Shown here: positions 11,845 to 24,690 of the stretch, piece after piece
Layout: each line of letters starts with the position of its first letter
Numbering within the stretch: the stretch's first letter is position 1
Assembly (NCBI RefSeq): GCF_002127325.2
Contig: NC_035445.2
Span: forward strand, 85,079,644 to 85,143,643
DNA length: 64,000 nucleotides
Origin: Helianthus annuus
Taxonomy: Eukaryota; Streptophyta; Magnoliopsida; Asterales; Asteraceae
Direction of reading: 5' to 3'
Program-made: the position numbers and the translations under genes
Notes under the pieces: model-generated
What the model was told of the DNA's origin: nothing
The model's input: only the letters and a program-made list of their open reading frames with translations
Database searches by the model: none

Positions 11845-12717
11845 GAGGAGTTCATTAGCCTCTTTGACCATCTATGTATGCAGTGTTGGTGGATGAGGAG
11901 GATGAACAAGTGATCACAAGGTTTCTAGAAGCCCTAAAACCTAAGATCACGGAGTGGTATAATTGCAATAATAGTGGACCTATATGAATGTGAAGCAACA
12001 AAAAGGAAAGACAAAGGTAAGGAATCTAGGGTTACAACTAGGACACACGCGACAGCTGCCACCTCTACGATGATCACTCCGTGAGCCACTACCACTAGTG
12101 GCGATTCGGCCAAGACAATCGCGACAGCTGTCGGTGTCTCCACGAGCCAGACTGTTTGATGTTTCAGGTACGACATGATTTGACACTACTCGCGGGAGTG
12201 TCCTAACAAACAGCTGGTTACCCTTGTGGATGACCCCCCTCCAACTTTTGATGAGTATGGGGAGCTCGGGGATGGAGAAGAAGTGGTTGTCATTGATGAG
12301 GTTGTTGGTTCGATCGTAGTGAGGCCTTAGTTATCCAATAAATGCTTAGCGTCTCTCGCGAGGTCACCATTTGGTATTTGATAAAAAAATGAGTATTCTA
12401 TTTATGTTGCTTAAAAACAGAGTCGGCTTTGATGGTGTGTGGGGAGGACTTCCGCACAAGGCCCGTGATTTCGAGGGCACGAGATTGTTAAAAAAAATCG
12501 ATACATATATGTTATTTTAAAAAAATTGTAAACACATACCAATTTCAACATAGGCCCATTATCAAATACTTCTTAATGGTTTATAATTTAGCCCACTACG
12601 CGTTAGGTTTATAGGCCCAATAATAATATGATATAAATAAAAATTATAACACACGATGGCAATTTCATAGACTCTTGGAATCTGAAAGGACGAGACGAAC
12701 AAACTCATCAGAGTAAC

Positions 12718-14607
12718 TGTAACACCCCAAATTTCGTATGACACGTTACAATGCCTAATTACAAGATTTTGATGAAAAGAAATGGTAAACATGAAATTTT
12801 ACCATTTTTAATAATTATAGCATTTAAACAAATCCAAAATCTTATGTATGTATTAAAGTTTACTAAGTTAGTTAGTAGAAATGAGATAAAGTGTTATGTT
12901 CTAAAAGATGGGGGGTTAAAAATGAAAGTTTTATAATTAAAACCCTTAAAGAAAAATGCCCAGTGTTTTGAGTGTGGGTATGTGCGATCGAGAAAAAGGA
13001 GCCAGGAGGAACTTCTCCTTCAAAACCCTAACATACTAAATTCAATCAAATTGAGGGTGAAATCAAGGATTAATCGAAGGCATGAGCATGGAACTTTGAT
13101 TATCTAAGTATTCTTGACATCTAGTAAGTTTAAATTTGATGTTTTTATGAGATTTCATAAAGTGGGTTATATATAATTTATGATGTTTTTATGAAATTGA
13201 ACCTAGATGTTGGATGATATGAACAAATAGGAGTTATATTATGTGTTATTTCGATTGTACTACTAGTTAGGGAAAAACCCACTTGAGATTATGTAAGGTA
13301 GTAAAATTAGTAAAAGTTATGGATGAATTATGTAATGTTGATGTTAAACTCATGTTATAGAAGTGTTAGGATGAGTGATTTGATTTGAATCATATATAGT
13401 GTGGTTATGATTGTTGATTTTGAAAGAATTAGTTGATCTATTTGATGAATTTAGGATGAATGTGTTATAAATACTTGTACATCATGCTTATTAGAATGTA
13501 CGCACGCCATGTGTTCGATGAAATGTCTAAATTAATAAAATTGTGATATTGTATGAAAGTTTGCTAAGTTAATAAAATATGATTATAGTCGGAATGCATA
13601 TGATTCATAAACGTCATAATTATATGACAAAGAAAATGCGAATAATGAAATTGTCGAAAGCTAAGTATATGAAGTTGTGATGTATAGGAACAAAGAAGGA
13701 AGGAGGAGCAAGTCATTCTAAAGCTCAAGAAACGCAAGATCGCGGTAAGTTCATAAGAACTTAGTTCCCCTTTTATGTAGTTCTACGGATGTTAATTTAG
13801 TTATCTAAACCTTAGTGTTGAAATGTATGTTTACTTGTAGCGGAAATTGTGATATGTTGTATGTTTGAAATGGATAAGAAATACATTAGTAACGGATATA
13901 TGATGACTACTTCAAGTGGGTCAAGAATGTTGGAAAGTAAGATGTTGTAATGGATAGGAATTGACTTGTTGATAACGGGTCAAAACAATGAAACTATGAC
14001 AAATCGTATGGTATGTATCGACCCATATTGGACGGGTCGGAAAGTTTACAGTTTGGATGTATCCGAAGGAAAGGTAGAAAAACTTAGAGAAAACCTATGC
14101 TAGAATGAAAAGAATGAGTTAGATTAAAGATGTTGACAAATAGACGAATTTTGTTAACGGGTCAAATAATGATAGGTAATGAAAGGATTTGAATTGATAT
14201 GTATTACGACTAACGAATGTTTTGTTATTTTGGATGATAGGTAAATCCCATGCTTGATTGCGGCGCACTCGGGCCGAACACACAATGTCGACTTTTTATA
14301 CGCTTCCGGTTCAAGTTGTCTATTATGTATGGGTCAAAAATTTCATTTTGTGATATGATGTAAATCTTGTGTCTAGTATGTTAGTAAGTTGTTTAGATTT
14401 CTAAACCTTTTGTGTGGTTGGTACAAAATGTTTATGGTGAACCTTTTATGGTCACAATTTTTGTTAATTGAAAAGTGTCGTAGGATTTGAAAATGATATT
14501 GTTAAAAACAGGGGAAAAGTTCTCAATATAAACGGGTCATACCAAATTTTTTGTAAAATTGTATGAATTTTATGTTATTAGTCGAATGTGAAAAGTTGGG
14601 CGTTACA
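12718..14607 (+). repeat. Solo LTR, 1890 bp, TSD GTAAC
   Basis: The sequence starts TGTAACACCCCAAATTTC, ends GGGCGTTACA and is flanked on both sides by GTAAC (12713-12717, 14608-14612). There is no internal domain, primer site or second LTR. It is therefore best read as a solo LTR left by recombination between the two LTRs of a full element. The start TGTAACACCCC resembles Tekay-type Ty3 LTRs, so this class is likely. Confidence 0.85.
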
Positions 14608-14965
14608 GTAACGAACAGACGAACATCATCACTTCATCAGAACTTCGCTGAATCGTTGGGCCTGGGCTACTGCGAACAGAAGATTCAGAGACATGAATAA
14701 GAACAACATCGATCAGAGACACGAACAAGAACATCGATTAGAAGATTCAGAACTCAAAAGGTCCATTCGTCGGTTTAGTGTTAAGTGTTAAACTGTTAGT
14801 CTGTTAATTGTTGTTAACATCAGAACCATGTGAAATGGATATTGATCTGATATTTATACAAAAACGTATAATTAAAAGGAAAAAAAGAAAAGATGAGAGT
14901 TCAAGTAGCGAAGAAGTTGCATTTATTGTTGAAAGGAATTTCAGAGTAAGTATTTCTTATATATT

Positions 14966-15457
14966 GTTGATCAAGCTATAGCTTCTTTAGAGAAACGATT
15001 TGACCAATTCAAATGGTATGAGGGGTTATTTGGTTTTTTGTTTCCACAGAATTTGAGGAATAATAAAGATGAAGATCTTAAGTCGTCTTGTTATCATCTT
15101 GAAGATGCACTCAAGTTTGAAGGGAGCTCGGATATTGATGCCGAGGCACTATATATGGGGCTTAAGTTATTTCGTGCATCACTAACCAATAAATTTAGCA
15201 ACCCTATAGATGTTTTAGAGCATATGAAAGAAGAGGATTATTTCCCAGAAGCATGCATTGCATATATAATATTGTTAACTATTTCAGTCACTGTGGCATC
15301 TGCAAAAAGAAGTTTTTCAAAGTTGAAGGTGTTAAGATCTTACTTACATAATTGTGAACGATCTACAATGTCTCAAGATAGACTTAGCGGGTTGGCGATG
15401 ATAGCTATCGAGAATGAAGACTTAGATAATATAAATTGTGAAGAGTTGATCAAGTAA
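14966..15457 (+). pseudogene. hAT transposase, C-terminal dimerisation region
   Basis: One open frame reads VDQAIASLEKRFDQF, then a stretch ending TISVTVASAKRSFSKLKVL and STMSQDRLSGLAMIAIEN. This is the conserved C-terminal dimerisation region of hAT transposases of the zinc-finger (TTF-type) group. The frame has no ATG at its natural start and ends at TAA 15455-15457. The catalytic N-terminal part is absent, partly because of the solo LTR upstream, so the gene is a fragment. Confidence 0.88.
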
Positions 15458-15692
15458 TTTGCTATGAAGAATGCAAGGTGGGTTGCACGAATCATTGGTT
15501 AGCTATTAACTTATTAGTTATTACGGTACGTAACTCATTAAAATACTATGATTTTGTTATTATCATAACTGCATTGTTTATCAAATACTACAATTTTTGT
15601 CATTTTCGTAATTATATTGTTTATCTTAAAGCATATGGGCACATTTTCCGAGCACGAACAGGGTACGTGAATTCTGAGAAACGTGGTTTTAT

Positions 15693-16691
15693 AATAAAGT
15701 AGTATGGTATATAAACTAGGTTTTACTATTCCAATTATGTGTTCATTTTGTTGACTAGTGGTAAAGCTACATTTGTATTGAAAATTGCAGGTTTTAAAAT
15801 TACAAGTTTAATGTTAACTTTAATTTTCCTTTCCAGAAAACCCGTATCTTTTTTATGCTAAATGTAATAGTTTTGTAACTTTTTATTCTACTATTATCAT
15901 TTAAGTGATACGTCATTATAATTTTTTACTCTATTTACATATTATGATTATGACGGGTTAAGAAAAGCTAGTGCCATGGTTCTTGTGTTCCATGTCATAT
16001 CTCAACCACAGATGCACAAAAAGACGAGTTTTTTTAGAATTGCTTTTACTATGGATTTTAGTTAAATTTATTACTATCTTTAATCTTAAATCCACCTCAG
16101 TGAATGCATGTAACTCAATACCTTTTGAATATACATACAACACAACTTAATAAATACAAGCACAAAACCAAAAACACACACACACACACTAGATACGTAA
16201 CACTACTGCCGGTTATTGCCCCATCTTCGGCCACCCACCTCTACCTTCTTGTGTGTGTTTTTTTATGTAGGGTTTCATCACCGTTTTGGGATTTCATTGT
16301 AGACACCCACCTAGATCTGATGCAGTTTGTGCTTGGTTTGAATGTTTGATATTCGTTTTGGTTTAGATTTACATGTGATATAGGATTTGAAATATTGGTT
16401 TTGGATACATTTTTTTCATTTAGTGTAACAATATGGAATTTTAATTTATTGTATGCTTTTTTACCTTTGAATGTTCCAGATTATAGTTAAGCTATTTCAT
16501 AAAAGAACATGTTTTTTTTATTAGTTGTTTCCTAGATTTTCAAGAATAAATTCACCTATATTTGCACCTTGCAGGATTTAAATTCCTAATCTTTTGCCAT
16601 AGAGCAAACCACTTAACCATCATGATATATGTCTCCTTGAGGGGCTATGATAACGACTTTTGACACGTATAGCCATGAAGCGGAACCTGCA
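15693..16691. other. No gene recognised; AT-rich with a CA microsatellite
   Basis: No protein domain or terminal repeat is seen. A (CA)n run lies at about 16173-16189. The right edge is the probable left end of element A. Confidence 0.4.
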
Positions 16692-17167
16692 TGTTGGATC
16701 GTCTGGTGACCCTAAAGGCCTAAACAGTCAGTATGAGTAGTTCATCATCATTTACAAAGGCGGAATCAATGCAAATAATGTCAAACAGCTTGTTCCTTTT
16801 CAATTCTTTTCTATTACTGATTTCCTGAGCTTTTACACGTTCAAATGACAAACGGACAGCACCTCGACTCAAAACATATGACCCGATTCCGCTCCAAATG
16901 ACACACACACTACCTATTTATAGTTGTGGTGATTTCGCTTGAAACATCCCAAGCGGAACCTGATTTCGCTCCAAACAGTTCAAGCGAAATCACTCATGAA
17001 AGTTCAAGCGGAATTATAAACAACAGATTTCGCTTGAAATGACCTAGTGTCATTTCAAGCGGAATTACATCAAATTCACACTTTCTTGATTTCCAAGCCC
17101 TGATCTATCTGGTTCTAGACATGAGACTCGATAAAGACGCAGTTAACAGACATTAGATGCACCAACA
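16692..17167 (-). repeat. 3' LTR of element A
   Basis: On the - strand the purine tract CCAAGGGGGAGTC (17168-17180) is followed by TGTTGGTGCATC. The likely end is GATCCAACA at 16692, giving a TGTTGG/CCAACA inverted end. A TATA box (TATAAATAG) lies near 16915-16923. The U3 part carries palindromic TTCAAGCGAAA words. The left end is uncertain by some tens of bases, because AGCGGAACCTG also occurs just outside it. Confidence 0.55.
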
Positions 17168-18774
17168 GACTCCCCCTTGGATGTTGACGAAGTCTTCAGC
17201 GTCGAGTCTTCAGTCTTTGTCTCTTTCCAAAATGTCTTGACATTGTAAAAGCTTCCTTCAATCTCCACTCTTTAATCTACAATCTCCCCTTTGAATGTTG
17301 ATCCAGAATTCTGACTCCCCCTTTCACAGACTCCCCCTCTCGGTATGCTAGGACTCAAATTTCTGGTTCAAACTTTAACATTTTGTTGCCATGGGGATAT
17401 TTAATCCTGTTTCCTGTTTCTCAAACATATAACATTACAATCTATACAAATTTAAAAATTTTCAACTGTTCATCAGTTTCAGAAATCCACTTAAGTATTC
17501 AGGTCCAAGTTAATGACCCTAATTACTCAATTAATCTACCAAGTCCAATTTAATGACCTTGGTTGATCGGTGACAAAACAAACTGATTTTTTTGTTCAAG
17601 TATTTTCAAACATTTTCTGAAAATTACAAGTTTCAAGTTAATGAACTTGTTTTGACTTTCCAATTTCTCAAGTTTAAAATATGAAGCTCCCAACTCATCA
17701 TCCAGCTAGAATCTTTCTGCATCTGCTCCAACGTTCTGAATCTAACGATCAACTTTCCACTTTGGTTTGTCAGAAAATAAAGCAGAAATGAAAAATCTTT
17801 TTAGATTTTCAATAAAGTTTCTAAACTAGAAATGAAATACAGAAACTTAAATGCAGAATGTAATGAAAGTAAACTATTTACACACATATTTTTGGTGAGC
17901 GTGTTAGGGAATCATATCAGCTATCAGACAAGTCACTAGTACCGTTAAGCTTCAATTTCATACTCAGAATTAAACAATTCACTTAGATTGTCGATATGCT
18001 GATCCACTTAAATTCTCACACATTTTTCAATCTGTCCAGGATACGAATTAGGTGAATGAAGAACTTAAACTCATTCATGTGTCCCACCTCTTGAATATAC
18101 TCCCGTATCCAGATCCCAATATTCAGTCTTACAGGTGAGTATACCACAGATGATATTTGTAAGGGGTTAGATGCGAAACCGTGAGAGCTCAGGTCAGAAC
18201 TTTCGTTCAGCAGAGAGATGACGGTTCGACTTTAGGTGTGTCCCCTTTAGAGGATCTTTTGTTTCAACAGCACATGATTAGCATTTTTCAATGTTTTATC
18301 ATTTTTTATGCTGAGGGTGAGCTATGTTTCAAGCAATGCGGAAAGTATTATTCGGGGACTAGGTCAGAACTTCCATTCAGCAGAAGTCCCAGAATAATAC
18401 CCCAGATATCACTGAGTATAAAGACCTAGTATTTCAGAAAGAGGGATCTTTCAAACGAGATTTCAGGGGTTACCTATATATCCAAGTAGTGTTCCCCACG
18501 AAATAAGCAAGTTTGAATTTTATGTTTATATCCCGAAAAAACCTACTAAATGTGTAAAAATCTATCGGCACATCATCAGCGAGACTGTTTAACGCTTTTA
18601 AACTTTACAAATCTTTAGCGTACCGTAACTGTCAAGCCGATGTACTATCATTTTCCCTTTTTACACAAGCTCTTTTTCAGTTTTCTATTATTTTTGGATT
18701 TTGAAATTTTCTCATGTTTTTGGATTTTAGAATTTTTTACTGTTTTTGTATCTTCTAAAACATATTTACTCCCC
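17168..18774 (-). other. 3' non-coding region of element A with repeated purine tracts
   Basis: No coding frame is seen between the RNase H end and the LTR. At least three CT-rich blocks (purine tracts on the - strand) lie at 17168-17180 and 17314-17338, and another follows RNase H at 18770-18778. Element B has the same layout. Related SIRE elements can have an env-like frame here; none is visible. Confidence 0.6.
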
Positions 18775-21700
18775 CTAAATATCAAAACAAGTAAAAAATC
18801 GACAAACCATTGCAGATTGTTTTTCATTGTCATCTACAACAGTACCTTCATCAACGCCAATAATTCCATCCGACACCAAGAAAAGCATCATACCATTCAG
18901 TTTTAAAAGATATTTAAAACGTGTTTTGTCAAAAGCTTTGGTATGTAAATCAGCTTTCTGATTGTCAGTGTGGATTTTCTCAATTCGTATCAACTTCTTC
19001 TCAAAGCAATCTCGGATGAAGTGATGTCGAATTTCTATGTGTTTAGTTTTAGCGTGATGTACTGGATTTTTCATTATATTAATAGCTGCCTCATTATCAA
19101 CAAAGATAGGGGTGTTAAGAAATTGCAAACCGTAATCGCGCATCTGTTGCTGGATCCACAAGATCTGAGAGCAGCAACTGCTAGCAGATACATACTCAGC
19201 TTCACATGTGGATAGAGTCACAGAGGTTTGCTTCTTACACTGCCAGGTGACCAGACGAGGTCCAAAGAACTAGCATCCTGCTGTTGTTGATTTAGCATTG
19301 ACTTTGCAGCATCCGAAATCTGAGTCGGAATACCCTTCGAGCGTGAAATCGCCTTTTCTAGGATATCACAACCCCAATGATGGAGTTCCCTTCAGGTAGC
19401 GTAATATCCTCTTCACAATAATCATGTGCGAAGCTCTCGGGTTAGATTGAAATCTTGCTGCGAGGCACGTTGGGTACATGATATCGGGTCTTGAAGCAGT
19501 TAAGTACATCAACGAACCGATCATGGAACGATAAAGCGTCTCATCTACCCGGTCTCAGGTGAGATCTGGGTGTATCCCATGATTCGTTGCTAACGGGGTT
19601 GACACTGGAGTAGAACCTGACATCCCAAATTTCTCTAGAATATCATGAACGTACTTTGTCTGGTGTATAAAAATTCCCTCAGGTAGTTGATCAACTTGTA
19701 GACCCAAAAAGAATTCCATCTCCCCCATTGATGACATTTCGAATTTTTGCTTCATAACTTGTTCAAAATCTTTGCACAAATTCTCATTTGTTGACCCAAA
19801 TATTATGTCGTCCACGTATATCTGAACTATCAGAAGATGTCCATCGACCTCTTTGGTGAAGAGAGTGGCATCCACTTTTCCACGAATGAAGCTGTTGGCT
19901 AGTAGGTGTTGAGACAATGTCTCGTACCAAGCTCTCGGGGCCTGGTGTAAACCATACAACGCTTTGTCCGGCAAATAAACCTTGTTTTTGTGGATTGGAT
20001 TGGAGAAGCCCGGTGGCTGTCCGACATATACCTCCTCTTTTACCTTCCCATAGAGAAACGCCGATTTCACATCTAGCTGATATACTTTGAAGTTTTTCCA
20101 AGATGAAAATGCCAGGAAGATTCTGATTGCTTCTAGTCGAGCTACAGGAGCATACACTTCAGTAAAATCAATTCCCTCCTGTTGACTAAAGCCCTGGACT
20201 ACGAGTCGAGCTTTGTTTCGCACAACAACTCCTCGATCATCTCTCTTACATTTAAACACCCATTTTGTGTTAATTTTCCTGTGACCATCAGGCAAGTCTA
20301 CTAACTTCCACATTCCCAACTTTTCAAACTGACTCAACTCTTCTTGCATAGCATTGACCCAAGAATCTTCAGTTAGCGCCTCTTTGTATGTTTGCGGTTC
20401 GATCTGCGAAATAAAACAACTTAATGAAAATTCAGTTTGTAAAGGTGCTACTGTAGAATAAAAACAAGTAAGCCCTTGGTCAATTTGACGTCTAGTGCGA
20501 ACGCCTGATTGTAGTTCTCCAACGATCAGCTCCTCTGGATGGTATGAAAGAGTTCTTGGTATCACCTCGCCTGGAACATCTACCTCGCCTTCCAGATTAG
20601 TAACATTCTGGTTTGCACCTTGTTCACTGACTGGGTTTGTTTGACTTGAAATCTGAATTTGCTCCCCCTCAGAATCTGAATCACCACGATCAAATACTGG
20701 CATGTTCTCAGATTCTTGATTATCATTCTCTGCCGTCTGATTATCATGAGCAACTTCATCTTGTTGGACATCATCATGTTCACCAGCATTGCTTGGACCT
20801 GCTTCATTGTCATTTGAAGTTTGTCGTGGTCGCCTTGAATACTCAGCTGGGAACCTTTCCTGCGATGACTCATATTCTCGCAAAATATCCAACTCATCAA
20901 AGAAATCTTCTTCTTCTTCTGGTTCTTCCATCATGTCAAACGAATCCCACAAAGTGTCGTAATGATAACGCCATGAATCTCCAGGATTCTGCGGTGGCAT
21001 TGCATTACCTTGACATTCAACATCGTGAGCTTCAATAATCCGCTTCAGACTTGGAACAAAGACTCGGCGTAATGGACTTGCATAACCTATGAATATTCCC
21101 TCAATACTCTTCGGACCAAACTTTCCAAAAGGCTCTAGAACAGTACAGGGTGACCCAAACGGTTCAAGATACGTCGGATTTGGTTTGCGGTTATTGATCA
21201 ACTCAAAGCACGTTTTGTTGAATTTCTTGACAGTGAGAACTCTGTTGAGCGTATAGCATGCGGCGGAAACAGCTTCTGCCCAAAAATTTATCGGAAGCTT
21301 TGAATCAGCAAGCATTGTTCTAGCCGTCTCGATTAGTGTCCTGTTTTTGCGTTCTGCGACTCTATTCTGCTGTGGAGTGTACGGAGCACTAAACTCATGC
21401 AATATACCTCTTTCATCACAAAATTCTTCCATCTTGTTGTTCTTGACTTCAGTACCATTATCACTTCTGAGTCTTTTGATACGCCTTTGGTACAGATTTT
21501 CAATTTTTCTGAACAACGCCATCAAACTATCATACGTTTCATCTTTCGACTTCAAGAATGATACCCACGAAAATCTGGAATAATCGTCAGTAACCACAAG
21601 ACAATAGCGATCTCTTGTAATACTTTTGACATTCACAGGACCAAAAAGATCCATGTGAAGTCTCTCCAGAGGTCTTGAAACTGAATTGACTTGCTTTTTA

Positions 21701-22260
21701 GGGTGTGACTTTTTCTTCTGTTTGCCTTTAACACAGCTAATGCACTCTCCTTCCAGATGAAAACCTTTCACATGAACACTAGTAACTAAATCGTTATGCA
21801 CCAGGTGATTCATTTTTCGTAGGTGAATGTGGCCCATCTTTCGATGCCACAACTGTGACTCTTTCTCCGTTGCTCTAGACACAAAACAATGAGCCTGACC
21901 CGTGGTTGTAGTAGCTACGCTCATATCCAACACGTACAGATCATTTACTCTTGGTACCCTCATGATAATCCATTCTTCAGGGATAACAAATACTGGTTTC
22001 AAGATCAAACATTCTTTGTCTGTGAAGTGAGTGGTATACATCATGTCACAAATCTGCGAGATACTCAGCAGATTATTCTCCAGCTCAGCAATGTAGTTAA
22101 CTCTTTCAAACGTAGCAATCCCATTGGATAACGTTCCTTCACTAACAATTCAACCACCTTGGTTGCCTGCGAACCCTACATAACCTCCATTGAAATTTCT
22201 AACATCGTACAGCAGTGCTGTCTTTCCTGTCATGTGCCGAGAAGCTCCACTATCCATAAT
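18775..22260 (-). pseudogene. Copia pol of element A (protease, integrase, RT, RNase H)
   Basis: From right to left the frame shows a protease start ([11 protein letters not shown], near 22255), GAG-pre-integrase ([15 protein letters not shown]), integrase ([36 protein letters not shown]), RT with [10 protein letters not shown], and RNase H with STCEAEYVSASS. An in-frame TGA cuts the protease region. A stop at 19555-19557 and several lesions in 19220-19555 separate RT from RNase H. The integrase has QQNRVAE where intact copies have QQNGVAE. It is clearly non-functional but well recognisable. Confidence 0.9.
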
Positions 22261-22306
22261 CCATCACGAAACGGATCTCGGAAGCTCCTGCACATACCAC
22301 AAACAC

Positions 22307-24050
22307 TTAGTTAGATTTAGATGCTACCCAAGCCTCTTTTGACTCAGGTAACTCAATTTTGATGTGAGATTTTGTAGTGTAAAGTGGCGGAAAATTTTTG
22401 TCATTCATTTTCAAACTTTCTTCAGACCCAACCTCAACTTTTTTATATAGGAAAAACTCATCTTTTTGAGGTTGACCAGATGGTTGGTCTTTCTTTTGAA
22501 CATTTTTCTTTTCAGAATCTTGCATTTCTTTCTCAAGTTTCACATAGTAATCCAAAGGAACATTCATCTTTACCGGTGTGGTAGAAGATGATTGTTTTTC
22601 AGTCTCAGAAACCTTTGGTTTTGAAACACTTTCTTTCTTTTCAACTACTTTTGGCTTCCATGTTTGTTGAGGTGACGCAACCCGCTTGTAAAACTTGTCG
22701 TTTTTAGTTACCACATTTTTAGCAAGTTCAGTTTTGATCTTAATGTTTTCATTTTTCAAGACCTTTTTCTTAACAATCAATGGAGCTTTTCCCTTAGCAT
22801 CATCTTTCTTTCTTGAATTCGTCACAACTTCAGTCTTAGGCTTCAAGTTGGTACACTTTCGTGCAATATGTCCAACTTGATTGCATTTGAAGCATGTTCG
22901 GGTGTCAGCTACCCGACTTGTACCTTCAGACTGAGACTGTGAAGCCTTCTTCTCAAAGAACTCTTTATTTGATTTCGAAAAAATCTTTGATTCTTCATCA
23001 GAAAGTGAACTTGAACTGTTCACAAACACTTTCTTCTCAACAAACTTCTTGTTTTGAACATTTTTCTTTTGATAATTCTTACCACCCTGATAACCACCCG
23101 ACCATCTGTTTTGATTGTTGTTATAAAAACGTGGTGGAACAACAGGCTTCTTGTAGTAAGCTTTATCTTTTTCAAAATTCATTTGCCTTTTTGCTTGGTT
23201 TAAGCTTTTTACTTCAGACAAATCAATTTCAATCAATTTAAACACGTTTGTCAATTTAGCAACATTTACATTCTCCAGGGGAAAATTAGAATCCGAATAC
23301 AACTTATCCGATCCCAACATCTTGTACATGACAAGATTAGGTTCTTCATTTAAGTTTTCTTTGGTCTTTGATTTATGAATGTATTTGTCCAAGAAACATT
23401 CATCTTCCTCAGTAGTATCACTTTCAGATTTTAAAACATTCTCAACCACACTTTTCACCACTTCAGTTTGGACACTATCCTCATCGGAAGATGAAGTGAA
23501 TGTGACATCAATCGTGTCCGGAAGTTTCACTTTATTATCATCTTCAATATTAACCAACCCTGATTGTTTTTTCGAATAATTATTTAGAACTGGTGGTGGA
23601 ACTTGATGATAACCCACCCTGGTTCCATCCGAAAAGACATCTTCGCCTGCTTTGTTTTTCCCGATGGGTTTGGGAACAATGTGTTGCAAAACAAAGCTTG
23701 CGGAGTTGTAACTTTTTAGTTTCAACTGGATTCATTCATTTTCAATTTCAGCTTCTTGAAACCGAAGCTTCAACTTTGCAATTTCATCCAGTTGCTGGTT
23801 GATTAACTCTTCTTTTACCCGAAGAACTCCCGACAGATGAATATTTTCCTTAGTTGTCTTACCATTTCTTTCATCAGCATCTTTAACCGTTCGTTTAAGC
23901 TTCTCAAATTTTTCTGAAATCTGATGATTTTCAAGAACTAACTGCTCATTTTCTTTCCTAACGTTCTCTTTGTCAATTTTATCATTTTCAATTTTGTCAA
24001 TTAATTCTTTTAATCTGTTGTTTGAAGCTTTCAACATTTTATCACGGTTA
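22307..24050 (-). pseudogene. Gag of element A, C-terminal two thirds
   Basis: The frame begins at the right with a coiled coil (KMLKASNNRLKELIDKIEND). It passes a TGA at 23732-23734, then carries a lysine-rich stretch and a zinc knuckle (CFKCNQVGHIARKCTNLK), and ends KEAWVASKSN. It matches the second half of the gag of element B, including the C-terminal knuckle. The right end is the insertion point of element B. Gag packages the element RNA. Confidence 0.88.
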
Positions 24051-24055
24051 AGGAT

Positions 24056-24676
24056 TGTTGGTGCACTTGTGTCTGTACTTTGTCTGTGTTCGGTCTGTAT
24101 GAAAACGATGTCCTAAGTCAGTCTGTAAGTTGACCAAGTCAACTATCCTCCTAGTTTGACTTGGACAACATGATGTTGTCTGGATCGAAGGATAGCCTCG
24201 AAGGATACAACTGATCCTTCGAGGTGCTCGAAAGATATGGTTCGACCATGGTTCAACCATTAGACATCGAAGGATGATCCTTCGATGTCCATGTTGATCG
24301 TTCGAGCTCCCTGTCATCGATAGATGATCCTTCGGACCATCTATCGAGTCCTTCGACCAGACCTGCTATGTATGGGTATAAATACCCATGCAGTGTGTTA
24401 GTGTTAGACAGATGCACACATAGAGAGTTAGAGAAACTCTGCTGAAAAACACACACACACTTTAGAGAGTTTGCAAACAGATTGTAAACATTGTGCTTGT
24501 AACCGTAAACCTTCATACGTATTAATACAGTGGTGTTAATCGGTGAACTTTGTGTGTTCTTGTGTTTGTTCTTGCTTCATCCCGGTTTGCCTACTAGCTT
24601 GGATTCCGCACTTGCTAGTGGGTTAGTATAACAAGGTTTAGGTTTGTTCTCGATCCTCCGAGAAAAGGGACCTACA
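24056..24676 (+). repeat. 5' LTR of element B
   Basis: The 621-bp LTR runs TGTTGGTGCACTTG to GGGACCTACA. U3 is rich in CGAAGGAT/ATCCTTCG pairs. The TATA box lies at 24377-24384. It carries the element promoter and the start of the genomic RNA. Confidence 0.96.
24377..24384 (+). promoter_or_regulatory. TATA box in the 5' LTR of element B
   Basis: TATAAATA sits within the palindrome GGGTATAAATACCC. The 3' LTR has the same box at 34959-34966. U3 upstream of it carries the inverted CGAAGGAT words. Confidence 0.75.
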
Positions 24677-24678
24677 AG

Positions 24679-24690
24679 TGGTATCAGAGC
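24679..24690 (+). other. Primer-binding site of element B (initiator Met tRNA)
   Basis: TGGTATCAGAGC begins two bases after the LTR end, as is usual for plant copia elements. Confidence 0.95.

Larger units (their letters stand above)
9855..12330 (+). pseudogene. Degenerate Ty3 gag, split by a small LTR element
   Basis: Two pieces flank the element at 9988-11844. The left piece (about 9870-9987) reads RQDAIIDHHHVVHGTITVEE. The right piece resumes with FISLFDHLCMQC and ends near a zinc-knuckle remnant (HYSRECPNKQLVTL) followed by DEYGELGDGEE. This is the layout of a plant Ty3 gag, the structural RNA-binding protein. Several stops and shifts are present and no pol follows, so this is a fragment. 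Confidence 0.65.
12418..15692 (+). mobile_element. hAT transposon remnant
   Basis: The left edge CAGAGTCGGCTTTG, followed by CACAAGGCCCGTGATTTCGA, matches from memory the terminal style of plant hAT elements with a zinc-finger-type transposase. A transposase C-terminus lies at 14966-15457. The right edge is eroded and placed only approximately near 15692. No 8-bp TSD could be read. A solo LTR was inserted later at 12718. Confidence 0.5.

Noticed and set aside
16560..16640. tRNA-like B-box phrase (GGATTTAAATTCCTAATC) suggesting a SINE
   Set aside because: No A box at the right distance, no 3' tail and no TSD could be found.
24048..24516. Minus-strand frames in the LTRs of element B (repeated at 34597-35098)
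   Set aside because: They occur twice only because the LTRs are near-identical copies; no domain is present.
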